From contig CALIVT010000006.1 in the NCBI GenBank assembly GCA_938048185.1, forward strand, positions 1 through 64,000: a DNA stretch of 64,000 nucleotides. The letters run 5' to 3'. The DNA comes from an uncultured Arenicella sp. (lineage in GTDB: Bacteria; Pseudomonadota; Gammaproteobacteria; Arenicellales; Arenicellaceae). Each line of letters opens with the position of its first letter. Position 1 is the first letter of the stretch. The notes beneath the pieces were generated by a model, which did not search any database, was not told the origin of the DNA, and was given only the letters and a program-made list of their open reading frames with translations. A program made the position numbers and the translations under genes. Shown one piece after another: positions 1-10,099 of this stretch.

Positions 1-55
1 TGCAATCGGTTAGTCTTGTTACCCGATTGTTGTGAGTAGAATTAATAGTTCTGGG

Positions 56-2800
56 TGATCTATTTTTAAGCGTTTTCTTTTTTCGCTCTTGTTTTTGCTT
101 GGCTTGTTGCTTGGCGTAGTATGGTGGCAGTTACCAACCATCTTGAACTGGAGCCTTACGCAATTTCTTGAGCAGCAAGGATTGGCTAATGTCACCGTAG
201 AAGTAAGCGATGTTGGTTTGTCGCAATCGCTCGTTAAGCGTCTTGATGTTACCTATGCGGAGCCGGATACGGAGTTGCAAATACAGCTTGGGCAAGTACG
301 GTTAGAGTACTCGCTGCCAGACTTGTTAACCGGTCGCGCAGAACGCCTATTCATAAAGTCGGTAGCATTAAAGCTTGATCATCGACCAAGCTCGCAAGTT
401 AGCGCAACGCCAAGGCTGCCAACTATAGAACAGTTGTTGGCGGCGTATCAGGCTATTGAACCCAGCGCCTTTCCGGTAAATGACGTGCAGTTGGCGGCTA
501 TATCACTCTCGCATAACCTCGCATCCGAATCAGCAAGCACTTTTGATGCTGTCGAGTTGCAAGCGAGTCTAAGCAAGACTGAAAATCGATTAGACGCTAA
601 ATTCAGATTGGGTGACCAACAGGAATTGCACTGGGCCAGTGACGTGAAAAGCGGCTGGAATGTTACGTTATTTGACCTGTCCGTGCCTGCGGGCGCGCCT
701 CAAGAAGCTGAACTGCCCCACGCTGTGTTTAGCGGGTTCCTAAATCAAGTTGATCAATCGTTGGTATTTAGTGCAGATGTAAAACCCAAACTGGCTAAGC
801 ACATGCCTCTTTTTGCTATGTTCGGCGAGACATCGATTGACGTCGATCAGCTAAACATTGCTGGAACTCTACAAGGCAACCCAGAAGCAACTGGCTTAGA
901 AATATTATCGACGATTCAGAGTAGCGCGTTGCAGTACCAAGGCGCAGACATTGAAACCCTAACCGGTCAGCTCGATTTTCAGATAACGCAAGCGCCGGTG
1001 GCGCGTGAACAGTCGAAGGCATCGACCACACTTGAAGTAAAGTTCGATAACACTGTGACGCTCACCAACGCAGAGTTTTCAGACTGGCAAGTTGATAAGC
1101 TCACGCTTGGAGCAAACGGAAATTTAGGTTTATCGGATGGTGTGACCGAGATGAGGTCTAGCGACGTGTTAGTGACTGCCGATAAGTTACAGCAAGCTGG
1201 CGAATTGACGCTGTCTAACACATCATTTTCGGGTAGCGCGTCGTTAACCGTGGGTGCCGAGCAATGGCAGCTTGGTCTTGCAGAGCCATGGCAATTGACG
1301 AGCCAGTATGCACGGTTGGACGACATCGAGCTGCCGCATGGTTTAAGCGTGCGTTCGTCTGGAGCAACCCGCGTGAAAGGGCGTTTTAATTCGAGCACTC
1401 AAGAAACTTCTCAGGCCGAGAGTGAAAACGTGCAAGCCAACCGCCATGGGGCAGAAGTAATATTATTGGAAAAATTGTTGCTCGAAGTAACCTTACCAAT
1501 CGTACAGGATATCAGCATACCAATAGGTCTGTATCAAACCGATGCTACTTTGCAAATTAGTCACGCTACGTTTCATCAAGACCAGATATCCTTGAAGGGA
1601 GACTTATTAGTACCGCAGTTAAGAATTGTAGATGGCTTGACTAAGCCCAGCTCAGAACAACCTTCGCAATCTCATGACGAACTGAACCATATCAAAGGTG
1701 AGACGAAGGAATTGGCCAATTGGCGGCTAGCTAATTTTAACCAGTCTTTTGAACTCAAAAACGACGTGTTCACCAGCCGTGGTAGTGTGGACAGTGTTGA
1801 CCGCGATTTGCACGTAAAAACCGTCACCAAGCACAATCTTGAGCAACAAAAAGGTAAGACAGATTTCGACTTTAAAACCGTCAAATTCAATGACCCTCAA
1901 CGTCTTAATCAACTAATTTCGCCCTTGGTGTTGCCGACCAAATTGGTTGCCGGTGAGGTCGAGTTATCGGGCCAAGCGCGCTGGGCACATCGGCGCGAGC
2001 AATGGCAAATGATGGTCGATATTGATACCCAGTTAGTTAGTCTAGGCGGGGCGCACAACGACACATATTTTTCGGGCATTAATGCGAAATCATCGCTGCA
2101 AGTCTATCCAAACGTACGTAGCATAAAGCCGCAGCGGCTCACCGTTGAGCACGTCGACGCGGGCGTGGAAAATACGGATGTGGTTGTTGAATTTACTTTA
2201 CGGCCGTCGCCGCTTGGCGATTTACCTATCGTAGATTTGGTGCGCGCGCAAAGTCAACTATTGAAAGGTAGCACGAGCTTAAAGCCGGGTGCGTACGACT
2301 TGAACCGTGCACAACACAGCTTACAAGTTGTTGTTGACAATATTGATCTTAGTGAGCTTGTGCGCGTGCAGCAGCTCGACGATATTAACGCAACAGGCTT
2401 GGTGACAGGGGCGCTTCCCATCGTCATAGACAATGGGAACATCAGTATTGATAACGGTCAGCTATACGCCATTGAGCCGGGTGGTACTCTGCGCTATCAA
2501 GCCGATGCGGATGCACTAAATGCCAATCAATACACTGAAACGGTGGTCTTGGCCCTGCGCAATTTCTATTACGACGTGCTCCGCGCGGATACGTATTACC
2601 AGCCAGACGGAACGTTGCTGTTAAAACTGCAATTGCAGGGTAATAATCCTGATTTTGAGCAGGGCCGACAGGTTAATCTAAATATCAACCTTGAACAAAA
2701 CGTATTAAAGTTATTTGAAAGTTTACGATTGGTCGAGGGGGTTAGTGATACGCTAGACAAGCGAGTTCAAGATTTCTATCAAAAAACAACATCGCAGTAA
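56..2800 (+). CDS. ydbH: YdbH-like AsmA-family intermembrane lipid transport protein
   Basis: This is a large AsmA-like repeat protein anchored in the inner membrane and spanning the periplasm. In E. coli, YdbH is one of three partly redundant bridges (with TamB and YhdP) that move phospholipid to the outer membrane. The N-terminus is one hydrophobic helix followed by about 850 residues of beta-rich sequence, as expected for a periplasmic groove. The best support is the order of the next two genes, which are clear YnbE and YdbL homologues. The first internal start is TTG at 89. I prefer GTG at 56 because it adds basic residues (Lys-Arg) before the membrane helix, but no clear ribosome site precedes either. 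Family call is secure; the start is not. Confidence 0.85.
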
Positions 2801-2839
2801 GTTAAGCAACGCGAGATAACATAGACAGGTACATGACGG

Positions 2840-3067
2840 ATGACTTCAAACATGGCAATTACAAGAACCCAGCTTAGCCGCTTGGGGCGATTTTTATTGG
2901 TCGGTGGCTACCTATTGCTGTTCAGCGCGTGTAGCCCGACCGTGCAGGTGGCGCCACCGTCCGAACCCATCACGATAAATTTGAATGTAAAAATTGAACA
3001 TGAAATAAAAATCAAAGTGGAGAAAGATTTAGAAGAGCTGTTTGGCGAGGACTCAGATTTGTTTTAA
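2840..3067 (+). CDS. ynbE: YnbE family outer-membrane lipoprotein
   Basis: A 75-residue lipoprotein. A basic N-terminus and hydrophobic stretch end in a lipobox (Leu-Phe-Ser-Ala-Cys); Ser at +2 fits outer-membrane sorting. The mature part carries the family hallmark EPITINLNVKIEHEIKIK and ends SDLF, as I recall for E. coli YnbE. In E. coli, YnbE is reported to form an outer-membrane oligomer that completes the YdbH bridge. It lies 39 bp after ydbH and 60 bp before ydbL, so the three are probably one operon. A second in-frame ATG at 2852 would also leave an intact signal peptide. Confidence 0.92.
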   Translation: MTSNMAITRTQLSRLGRFLLVGGYLLLFSACSPTVQVAPPSEPITINLNVKIEHEIKIKVEKDLEELFGEDSDLF

Positions 3068-3127
3068 TCGTTGATTGCCCTGAACCACTTTATTACTAAT
3101 TTCTATCTTATTATTGAGCACCAAACC

Positions 3128-3454
3128 ATGAAGAAAATTAACATCATTTTTATCGGCGTATTCGCCTCTCTATTTATCTCCAGCGCCGCACTCGCCTTAT
3201 CGCTAGGCGAAGCAAAACAAAAAGGCTTAGTGGGTGAGCAGCTCACTGGTTATCTAGGCGCTGTGACTACCACCGCGGAAACGACCGCTTTGATAAATGA
3301 CATTAATGCCAAGCGCAAGAATAAATATAAAGAGATTGCCAAACGTAACGGAACAAGTCTCGAGTCCGTTGAAAAATTGGCTGGTAAAACGGCATTGGAA
3401 AAAACGTCACCCGGACAATTCATTAACCTAGGCAGTGGTTGGCGCAAAAAATAG
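3128..3454 (+). CDS. ydbL: YdbL family periplasmic protein (DUF1318)
   Basis: A 108-residue exported protein, the same length as E. coli YdbL. It starts with a typical signal peptide (MKKINIIFIG, cleavage near Ala-Leu-Ala). The mature part follows the DUF1318 pattern: LGEAKQKGLVGE, then a Gly-Tyr-Leu segment, NDINAKRKNKY, and a C-terminal Pro-Gly-Gln-Phe/Trp motif. YdbL is thought to modulate YdbH-YnbE interaction. The open frame extends upstream to a TTG at 3071, but the ATG at 3128 is chosen because it begins the signal peptide directly. Confidence 0.92.
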   Translation: MKKINIIFIGVFASLFISSAALALSLGEAKQKGLVGEQLTGYLGAVTTTAETTALINDINAKRKNKYKEIAKRNGTSLESVEKLAGKTALEKTSPGQFINLGSGWRKK

Positions 3455-3549
3455 GGCACATTAGTTTAGTTAGACCCACGCTGATAATCAACGCCATAAG
3501 ACTCAGTTGCTGTCAGAGCGGACCCCAGAGCGAGAGACTAAACGCAGCC

Positions 3550-4437
3550 CTAGCTTCTTTTCCCTTGTAGGCCACCGGTATGTATAAATAGGATTTTATC
3601 GGTGAGTGAAAAATTGCCTTTTTCGATCATTTGAGTAAGTTTAAACATGGCTTTACCGGTATATACCGGGTCTAGCGGCACGTCATAGCTTGTTTCAAAG
3701 TCTTCGATAAACGTGAGCAAGTGAGGCGGTATTTTTCCGAAGCCTCCGAGATGACCCGAGCGGACCACAACATTCGCAGAGCCTGACTTTAGCCACCCTT
3801 TTACTCGCTTAATGGTGGCGCCGTCTTCAGCGACGGCCTGAATGCCAAATACCTCAACTGCGTCAGGCGCAGCTTTGTATAAGCCCGCCAATGTCGCACC
3901 GGTGCCGGTGGCACAAAGGGCATGGGTAAGGTGTTGGCAATCGGGTAATTCAAATATGCGCTTGTATGCCTTGCTCACCGAGTCAATTGCGGACGCGTTA
4001 CTGCCACCTTCTGGAATCATCAACGTTTTCTCGGTGAGTGTTGAAAATGGGGCGGTAGATATTTCACTGGCAAGGCGCGTCTCAGCGTGACCGAATAAGG
4101 TATCTTGGTATTCTCGATAAGCGTTACGAGATACGGGAATAAGTTGCATTCCCCATGTTTGGCAGTCGCGTAATGTTGGCGTTAAATGTTTGTGTAACTC
4201 ACCTCGAACGAGCCCGATACTGGCAAAATTTTCTTCCTTACACGCATAAGCCAGCGCATGTAAGTGATTCGAGTACGGCCCACCAAAACTAAGAATTGTC
4301 GAACACTGTAGAGACTTAGCTCGCGCAATATTGGGGGCGAGTTTATGCAACTTATTCCCAGACACGTTTACGCTATTCAGGTCATCTCGGAAAATTAAGA
4401 CCCTAATTCCGGAGATAGAGATTGACGTGAGTTTCAC
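3550..4437 (-). CDS. PLP-dependent ACC deaminase / D-cysteine desulfhydrase-like enzyme
   Basis: A fold-type II PLP enzyme of the 1-aminocyclopropane-1-carboxylate deaminase/D-cysteine desulfhydrase family, predicted cytoplasmic. The PLP lysine is probably Lys29 in SGNKLHK. The next conserved block SFGGPYSNH (about 49-57) binds substrate, and a Gly-rich GTGATLAG loop near residue 180 holds the cofactor phosphate. At 295 residues it is shorter than most relatives (about 330). The start is GTG with an AGG a few bases upstream. It converges on ydbL and is transcribed away from the CNNM gene. I cannot tell deaminase from desulfhydrase activity by reading alone. Confidence 0.8.
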   Translation of the reverse strand: MKLTSISISGIRVLIFRDDLNSVNVSGNKLHKLAPNIARAKSLQCSTILSFGGPYSNHLHALAYACKEENFASIGLVRGELHKHLTPTLRDCQTWGMQLIPVSRNAYREYQDTLFGHAETRLASEISTAPFSTLTEKTLMIPEGGSNASAIDSVSKAYKRIFELPDCQHLTHALCATGTGATLAGLYKAAPDAVEVFGIQAVAEDGATIKRVKGWLKSGSANVVVRSGHLGGFGKIPPHLLTFIEDFETSYDVPLDPVYTGKAMFKLTQMIEKGNFSLTDKILFIHTGGLQGKRS

Positions 4438-4491
4438 TGCCTGAGATTAATAACGCACTTTTTAGCAGTCAAGCTTTGCGCGACGTGTCGT

Positions 4492-5577
4492 TTAATCTGC
4501 TTGATTTTGTGGTTCAGGGTCAAGTACACCTAGCGCTTTAGCACGTTTCTCTCGGTGCTTTTGCGCGAGTAATCGCATATCAGTAGCGGTGTCTGTCTCG
4601 TCCATTATTTCCATGCCGAGTATGGTTTCGATAACGTCTTCCATTGTTACTATGCCGGCCATGCCGCCGAAATCATCTACCACAGCGGCCACGTGTTCTC
4701 GTCGTTCCATTAGTGTAGTGAACAGCTCGGTCACGGCCAACGTTTCGCCAACGGCGACGATGTCGCGTCGCAGTTCAACTAGTGAATCGTCGCCTCGGCC
4801 ATCAATTATGGCCTCAGCAACGTCGACCTTAATGATATAGCCGGTGACTAGGTCTTTGTTGTCTTGGCTAAACGTGGGAATTCTAGAAAACTGATTTTCC
4901 TTGCGTTGATGGTAATAATTATTGATCGATTGTTCTTGTGACGTAGCACTAACCACCGTGCGCGGCGTCATGATGTCGCGTACCTGAATAGTTTGGAACC
5001 GAATCATACTGCCGAGCATTTGTGATTCGTCGGCGTCGAAGACGCCATCTTGTGCGCCCATTTCCGCCATTGCGAGAAAGTCGTTACGTGTGAGAATGGG
5101 TTTGTCGGAGTCCTTCTTTATTGAACGTGTCACCAATTGTCCCATCCAGACTAAGGGCGCGAGCGCAATCATAAGAAAGCGCAGAGAGAATACGGTGAAT
5201 TTTGCCAGCCTTTGCCAATAGAGCGCGCCGATGGTTTTGGGTACGATTTCAGAGAGTATCAATACCGCTAGCGTCATGCCACCTGGCACCAATATGCGCG
5301 TGATTAACGGGCTGCTATCAGACCATATTTTCGCGGCCTGTTCTCCCACACCGATGGCTCCTACGGTGTGTGCGATCGTGTTTAAAGTCAGTATCGCGGA
5401 TAAGGGCCGGTCAATATTTTCCTTAAATTCCTGTAAATGACGGCCGGTGATTGTGCCCTTTTGATGCTGGATACGCGCATAGGTAGGCGTAATGCTAAGC
5501 AACACGGCCTCCCACAATGAACACATAAATGAAAAAAAGATGGCCAGTACGAAAAAACTAATGAGTAGGGTATACAT
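4492..5577 (-). CDS. CNNM/HlyC-CorC family membrane protein with CBS pair
   Basis: An integral membrane protein with an N-terminal DUF21/CNNM transmembrane domain (about residues 1-170, several hydrophobic helices) followed by a CBS-domain pair (about 195-315; motifs RDIMTPRT and the late DDFGGMAGIVTMEDVIE). The family includes Mg2+/Co2+ efflux-related proteins and human CNNM magnesium transporters. The CorC_HlyC domain that often follows the CBS pair is missing: only about 45 polar residues remain. The start is ATG at 5577. The gene is divergent from the DNA ligase gene, sharing a spacer of about 250 bp. Confidence 0.88.
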   Translation of the reverse strand: MYTLLISFFVLAIFFSFMCSLWEAVLLSITPTYARIQHQKGTITGRHLQEFKENIDRPLSAILTLNTIAHTVGAIGVGEQAAKIWSDSSPLITRILVPGGMTLAVLILSEIVPKTIGALYWQRLAKFTVFSLRFLMIALAPLVWMGQLVTRSIKKDSDKPILTRNDFLAMAEMGAQDGVFDADESQMLGSMIRFQTIQVRDIMTPRTVVSATSQEQSINNYYHQRKENQFSRIPTFSQDNKDLVTGYIIKVDVAEAIIDGRGDDSLVELRRDIVAVGETLAVTELFTTLMERREHVAAVVDDFGGMAGIVTMEDVIETILGMEIMDETDTATDMRLLAQKHREKRAKALGVLDPEPQNQAD

Positions 5578-5825
5578 GGAGGCTAATAAGAATGAATCGC
5601 CTAAATAGAGTATTCTAGTAGAAAGGATTTAACAACATGTTAGCGTTAAGTGATTATTGTTAACCCCGCAAATATTTCGATTGATCGGTCTTTATGAGAC
5701 CAGCTTGATTTGTTACCCTCTTGTAAGACGCAGGGAAAAAGCGTCAAAGTTAACGCGTTTTGGTTAAAACCGTTAACTTAAAACGAGCAACTACCAAATT
5801 ATTCATCAGCGCAAGGAGCAAACTT

Positions 5826-6683
5826 ATGATGAAACCGTTAATACTATTATTTTTATTATTCGCAGGCCCACCAAACGCAGTGGCAGAAGAGCAGCCGTTC
5901 TCATTCTTATTGGCGAGCACCTTTGATCCGCAAAAGCACAGTTTAGACGACTACTATATAAGTGAAAAACTAGACGGTGTTCGTGCGTATTGGGACGGCG
6001 ATTATTTACGTTCACGTGCTGGTAATAAGTTTGTTGCGCCGCAATGGTTTTTACAATCATTGCCTAGCACGCCTCTGGACGGTGAGCTTTGGGGTGGCCG
6101 ACAAACCTTTGATGAGATTTCTGGCATAGTGCGCCGACATGAACCCCATGCTGGATGGCATAGAGTGAAGTTTATGGTGTTTGAATTGCCGCAGGCTGAG
6201 GGTGATTTTTCGCAACGCTATCGAGCAATGCAGCAATTACACGTTCGACTGGGTAATAAATATTGGCAAATTGTTGAACAGCGCGCCGCACCGAAAACCT
6301 TAGTAAGTTTGCAGGCCTTGCTGATCGAGATCGATGCGAAGGGTGGTGAAGGCTTTATGCTCAAATCCAAAGCCGCTGCTTACCGTGGTGGCCGGTCTGA
6401 TGACCTGTTGAAAATTAAACTAAAAAACGATGCCGAAGCGAAGGTTGTCGCTCACCATAAAGGCAAGGGTCGTTTGGCGAACCTAATGGGCAGCATAACG
6501 GTGCAAATGCCGAACGGAATTCGGTTTAAAATTGGCTCGGGGTTCAGTGATGCTCAGCGAGAAAATCCGCCCGCGATTGGCGCGTTGGTAAGCTATAAAT
6601 ACACGGGTTTGACTAAAAATGGGAAACCCAGGTTTCCGGTTTTTTGGCGAGTTCGCCGGAGTGATGTGTTAATAACTCAATGA
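5826..6683 (+). CDS. ligE: Secreted ATP-dependent DNA ligase (LigE type)
   Basis: A minimal ATP-dependent DNA ligase of 285 residues. The adenylation motif KLDGVR places the nucleophile at Lys48; later motifs include FMVFEL, GEGFMLK and the LLKIKLK motif V lysines, then an OB-fold domain. There is no separate DNA-binding domain, as in bacterial LigE. The first 20 residues form a signal peptide ending Ala-Val-Ala, so the enzyme should act in the periplasm, where LigE has been linked to DNA uptake or extracellular DNA. A strong ribosome site (AAGGAG, 5813-5818) lies 7 nt before the ATG at 5826 and decides the start over an upstream in-frame codon. Confidence 0.9.
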   Translation: MMKPLILLFLLFAGPPNAVAEEQPFSFLLASTFDPQKHSLDDYYISEKLDGVRAYWDGDYLRSRAGNKFVAPQWFLQSLPSTPLDGELWGGRQTFDEISGIVRRHEPHAGWHRVKFMVFELPQAEGDFSQRYRAMQQLHVRLGNKYWQIVEQRAAPKTLVSLQALLIEIDAKGGEGFMLKSKAAAYRGGRSDDLLKIKLKNDAEAKVVAHHKGKGRLANLMGSITVQMPNGIRFKIGSGFSDAQRENPPAIGALVSYKYTGLTKNGKPRFPVFWRVRRSDVLITQ

Positions 6684-6961
6684 AATTAGGGTTAGCTTGA
6701 GATAATCAAGGTTTTCTATTTCGAGGTTGTAACAACGCGATGTGACCTGAGGTGTAGTCAACATAATGATGATAGGCTCGGGAGTTTCGCCTACATCTCC
6801 CGTCGATCACACATTGGGCAGCTCGTATTCGCTTAGACTCGTTTGAACCAAAACTACTATACTGAGTACCTTGGTTTATAATTCACGCTCTAGCGTAACG
6901 AATTGATATTCGGTTAATCAGTTGATTTTTTTAATTAAAAAAGGAAAAGGCAGGCACGGTC

Positions 6962-8467
6962 TTGGAAACTAATGTCGTAAAGCAATCTAAATTGGTGTCC
7001 GTCATAGGACTGTTTGCTGGGCCACTCATTGCGGGCTCGATATTATTACTTGGTCCACCTGCGTCGTTAGAAGTAGGCACTGACCGTTCAAGCGATGCTT
7101 GGGTGGCGCTGGCGCTGCTCGTTTTTATGGCAATTTGGTGGGTGACCGAAGCCGTGCCTATACCGGTGACGTCGCTACTGCCGCTTATCGTACTACCGTT
7201 GGCCGGCGTTAACACAATGGCGCAAGTAGCCGCGCCGTATATGCACCCGATTGTGATTCTATTGCTCGGTGGGTTTATCTTTGCCAAAGCGATAGAGCGC
7301 TGGGGCTTGCATGAGCGAATAGCGTTGAATGTAGTGACGCGTGTTGGGGGTAATCCAGCCGGCTTGGTCGGCGGGTTTATGGCCTCAGCGGCTTTGCTCT
7401 CTATGTGGATATCGAACTCAGCGACATCGATTATGATGATGCCAATCGCACTCTCGGTGGCCGCCGCGGTGGAAAATGGTGATAGCCGGCGCCACAAACA
7501 CTTCACCTACGCCTTACTGTTAGGGATTGCTTACGCTTGCTCTATTGGCGGTCTAGGAACCCCCATCGGCACACCGACTAACCTCATTGTGTTGAGTTAC
7601 TTAAACGAGCATAGCAATAGCGAAATCGGTTTCTCTCAATGGATGATGATCGGTGTCCCCACGATCTTAGTTCTATTGCCCCTTGCGTGGCTCACGTTAA
7701 CTCGGTGGGTTTTTTCAATGCCGACATTAGATGTGTCCGACGCTCGTGAAAATGTTTCGAATAGGTTGCATGCGTTGGGCGGCATGACGGTTCCTGAATG
7801 GCGAACCCTTTTGGTCTTTCTGGTCATCGCGTGTTTGTGGATATTCAGAAGACCACTTAATACTCTAGAAGTATCGTTTTCAGGAGAACCCTTTACACCG
7901 TTTTCGGGGCTTAATGACCCGATGACCGCAATAATCGCCGTGGTGCTGTGTTTTGTTATTCCGGCTGGTAGCAAAGAGCGCAAAGGCGAGAAAATTCTCA
8001 GCTGGCAGACCGCCGAGCAAATCCCGTGGGGCGTCTTACTTTTGTTTGGAGGCGGCATGTCTTTGGCTCAGGCTATCTCATCTACCGGGCTAAGTACGTT
8101 TATTGGTGAGAGTTTGTCTTTTATAACGTCGTATCCAACCTTGCTCGTGATTTTCCTGATTACGGTGGTTGTGTTGGCACTGACCGAAGTAACCAGCAAT
8201 ATTGCCACGGCGTCGGCGTTAATGCCGGTGTTTGGCGCCGTTGCAATTGAAACGGGTCTGCCACTGGAAGTCATGGCTGCGCCCGTTGCCTTGGCTGCGA
8301 GTTGCGCATTTATGTTGCCGATGGCGACCGGGCCAAATGCGGTCGCGTTCTCGACGGGAGAAGTCAGCCTGATGACGATGGCGAGGGCAGGTCTACGTAT
8401 TAACCTGATAGCAATTGTTGTGATAACTCTGATTGCCTATTTTGTCGCGCCTATGGTGTTGGCGTAG
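6962..8467 (+). CDS. DASS/SLC13-family carboxylate:Na+ symporter
   Basis: A polytopic inner-membrane transporter of 501 residues, of the divalent anion:sodium symporter family (di/tricarboxylate uptake). Typical features are the early WWVTEAVPIPVTSLLP segment and two inverted-repeat hairpins, whose SNT-type signatures read SNSATS (first half) and SNIATA (second half). The third position of each signature therefore differs from the canonical Thr. The start appears to be TTG, with purine-rich AGGAAAAGG about 11-20 nt upstream. The gene stands alone. Substrate cannot be read from sequence; succinate/malate-type acids are the usual cargo. Confidence 0.87.
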   Translation: METNVVKQSKLVSVIGLFAGPLIAGSILLLGPPASLEVGTDRSSDAWVALALLVFMAIWWVTEAVPIPVTSLLPLIVLPLAGVNTMAQVAAPYMHPIVILLLGGFIFAKAIERWGLHERIALNVVTRVGGNPAGLVGGFMASAALLSMWISNSATSIMMMPIALSVAAAVENGDSRRHKHFTYALLLGIAYACSIGGLGTPIGTPTNLIVLSYLNEHSNSEIGFSQWMMIGVPTILVLLPLAWLTLTRWVFSMPTLDVSDARENVSNRLHALGGMTVPEWRTLLVFLVIACLWIFRRPLNTLEVSFSGEPFTPFSGLNDPMTAIIAVVLCFVIPAGSKERKGEKILSWQTAEQIPWGVLLLFGGGMSLAQAISSTGLSTFIGESLSFITSYPTLLVIFLITVVVLALTEVTSNIATASALMPVFGAVAIETGLPLEVMAAPVALAASCAFMLPMATGPNAVAFSTGEVSLMTMARAGLRINLIAIVVITLIAYFVAPMVLA

Positions 8468-8627
8468 TCTAAGGTTAATTGCTCTGCTTGCTGCTTGGCT
8501 AACTCAAGCACATAACATCGATTTTCAGAAGTGGCTAGGTGTTGTTCTTAGTTTTAGGTTGGCGTTTTTTTTGATCAGGCTTTATCATTAATATCGTCCA
8601 TAATAGTTTCATATAACAGAGCGAGCG

Positions 8628-9458
8628 ATGAAGGAACTAGATCAGAAAGTAGCGGTGATCACGGGTGGCACCAGCGGTATTGGTTTAAGCATTGCTGAGG
8701 CGCTTGCAAAAGAGGGTGTAAGGCTTGTGCTTGCTGGCATGAATGGCGATAAAGCTCAGCAGGTTGCACACGATTTAGCGCAGCAAGGTATCGATGTGAT
8801 TGCAATGCAGTGTGATGTTAGCCAGCGTGACTCAGTGCGTGCCTTAGCGGATGCTGCTTATGAACGGTTTGGCCGAGTTGATATTCTTATTAATAACGCC
8901 GGCGTTGGCCAAGTTGGGTTGCTGCATGAAATTAGCGATGCTGACTGGGACTGGGTTGTCGACGTAAACCTAAAAGGTATATTCATTGTCAGTTCGGTTT
9001 TTATAAAACGTTTTCTTGAGCAAGAAGGTGAAAAATTGATTCTCAATACGGGTTCGGAACAGTGTTTTGGCATACCTGGTGTAGCCTTGGGTAGTATGTA
9101 CCCTTATGTTGCCTCTAAGCATGGCGTGCTTGGGTTGAGTGAAATGATGCGGCGGGACTACGCCCAGCACAACATTCATGTGAGTGTTCTTTGCCCTGGC
9201 CCCGTTGCGACCGATATATGGAATGCGGGCCGCTCAAGGCAATCCACTTATGGTGATGCATATCAAGGTAACCCAGTGATTGGCGAGGCTTTAAATCAGC
9301 TTGGAATGGCGCCTGAAAAAGTTGCACAGATGACACTTGAGGGCATCAAGAACGGCGATGACTATATAATAACGCATCGTAATATTCGCGAGCTTGTCGA
9401 TAAACGCTATACCGAAGTCAGCGCGGCTCTTGATATCACTGACAGCGGGACTAATTAG
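8628..9458 (+). CDS. SDR family NAD(P)-dependent oxidoreductase
   Basis: A classical short-chain dehydrogenase/reductase of 276 residues. The cofactor motif TGGTSGIG is at 12-19, NNAG near residue 90, and the catalytic YVASK (Tyr-x-x-x-Lys) near 160, preceded by a catalytic Ser in NTGSE. The substrate (alcohol or ketone) cannot be inferred from these motifs. A TetR regulator follows 16 bp downstream on the same strand, so the two are probably cotranscribed. The gene opens the catabolic island that contains a BVMO and CoA-thioester enzymes. Confidence 0.9.
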   Translation: MKELDQKVAVITGGTSGIGLSIAEALAKEGVRLVLAGMNGDKAQQVAHDLAQQGIDVIAMQCDVSQRDSVRALADAAYERFGRVDILINNAGVGQVGLLHEISDADWDWVVDVNLKGIFIVSSVFIKRFLEQEGEKLILNTGSEQCFGIPGVALGSMYPYVASKHGVLGLSEMMRRDYAQHNIHVSVLCPGPVATDIWNAGRSRQSTYGDAYQGNPVIGEALNQLGMAPEKVAQMTLEGIKNGDDYIITHRNIRELVDKRYTEVSAALDITDSGTN

Positions 9459-9474
9459 AATTTAGAGAGTAGAA

Positions 9475-10068
9475 ATGACGGTACGCGCAAAAAAACAAGG
9501 GCAACTAAACCGCACTCGGCAGCGCATTTTAGAGGCGACCCTGGCGTTGGTTTCAGAACACGGTTATCGTAGCCTTACGCTCGAGAAAATATCGCAATCA
9601 TGTGGTGTTTCACGTTCGACTATTTATCGACATTGGGACGCCGTGCCAGACATTGCGATGGACGCATTTCAAATGGTACTTGGGCCGCAAACTCAGTTGC
9701 CAGACACGGGCGATGTGCGTAAAGACCTATCGGTTTTATTCAGACGATTGGTCAAAGCGCTAACGGAATCAGAATGGGGTAATGTGTTGCCGGCTATTCT
9801 CGAAGCGTCACTGCAAGATCAGGCGTTTGCGGATTTGTTGTACGGTGCTATTAAAGCACGTCGGGCGCCTGTCAGGAATCTTTTACGGGCCGCAGTTAGG
9901 CGCGGAGAACTGCCCAAGAACACGAAGTTTGATTGGCTGCTTGATTCTATTACCGGTGCTATCTACCACCGGGTGTTTTTTACTAACAGCAAGCTAACCG
10001 AGCGCGGAATGATTGACCACTGGGTCAACGCCGCGGTGGACGCAGCGATAAAACGAGGTGAAAGCTAA
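9475..10068 (+). CDS. TetR/AcrR family transcriptional regulator
   Basis: A 197-residue TetR-type repressor. The N-terminal helix-turn-helix runs about residues 15-60 (RQRILEATLALVSEHGY, then SQSCGVSRSTIYRHW), and the C-terminal ligand-binding half is less conserved. It follows an SDR gene closely and converges on the BVMO gene with a 31-bp gap. By position it is the best candidate to control the neighbouring degradation genes, perhaps in response to a ketone or acyl-CoA. That link is inference; I did not find a convincing operator. Confidence 0.9.
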   Translation: MTVRAKKQGQLNRTRQRILEATLALVSEHGYRSLTLEKISQSCGVSRSTIYRHWDAVPDIAMDAFQMVLGPQTQLPDTGDVRKDLSVLFRRLVKALTESEWGNVLPAILEASLQDQAFADLLYGAIKARRAPVRNLLRAAVRRGELPKNTKFDWLLDSITGAIYHRVFFTNSKLTERGMIDHWVNAAVDAAIKRGES

Positions 10069-10099
10069 CGCGATAAATGGTTGGCGTTCGTTGATATCG

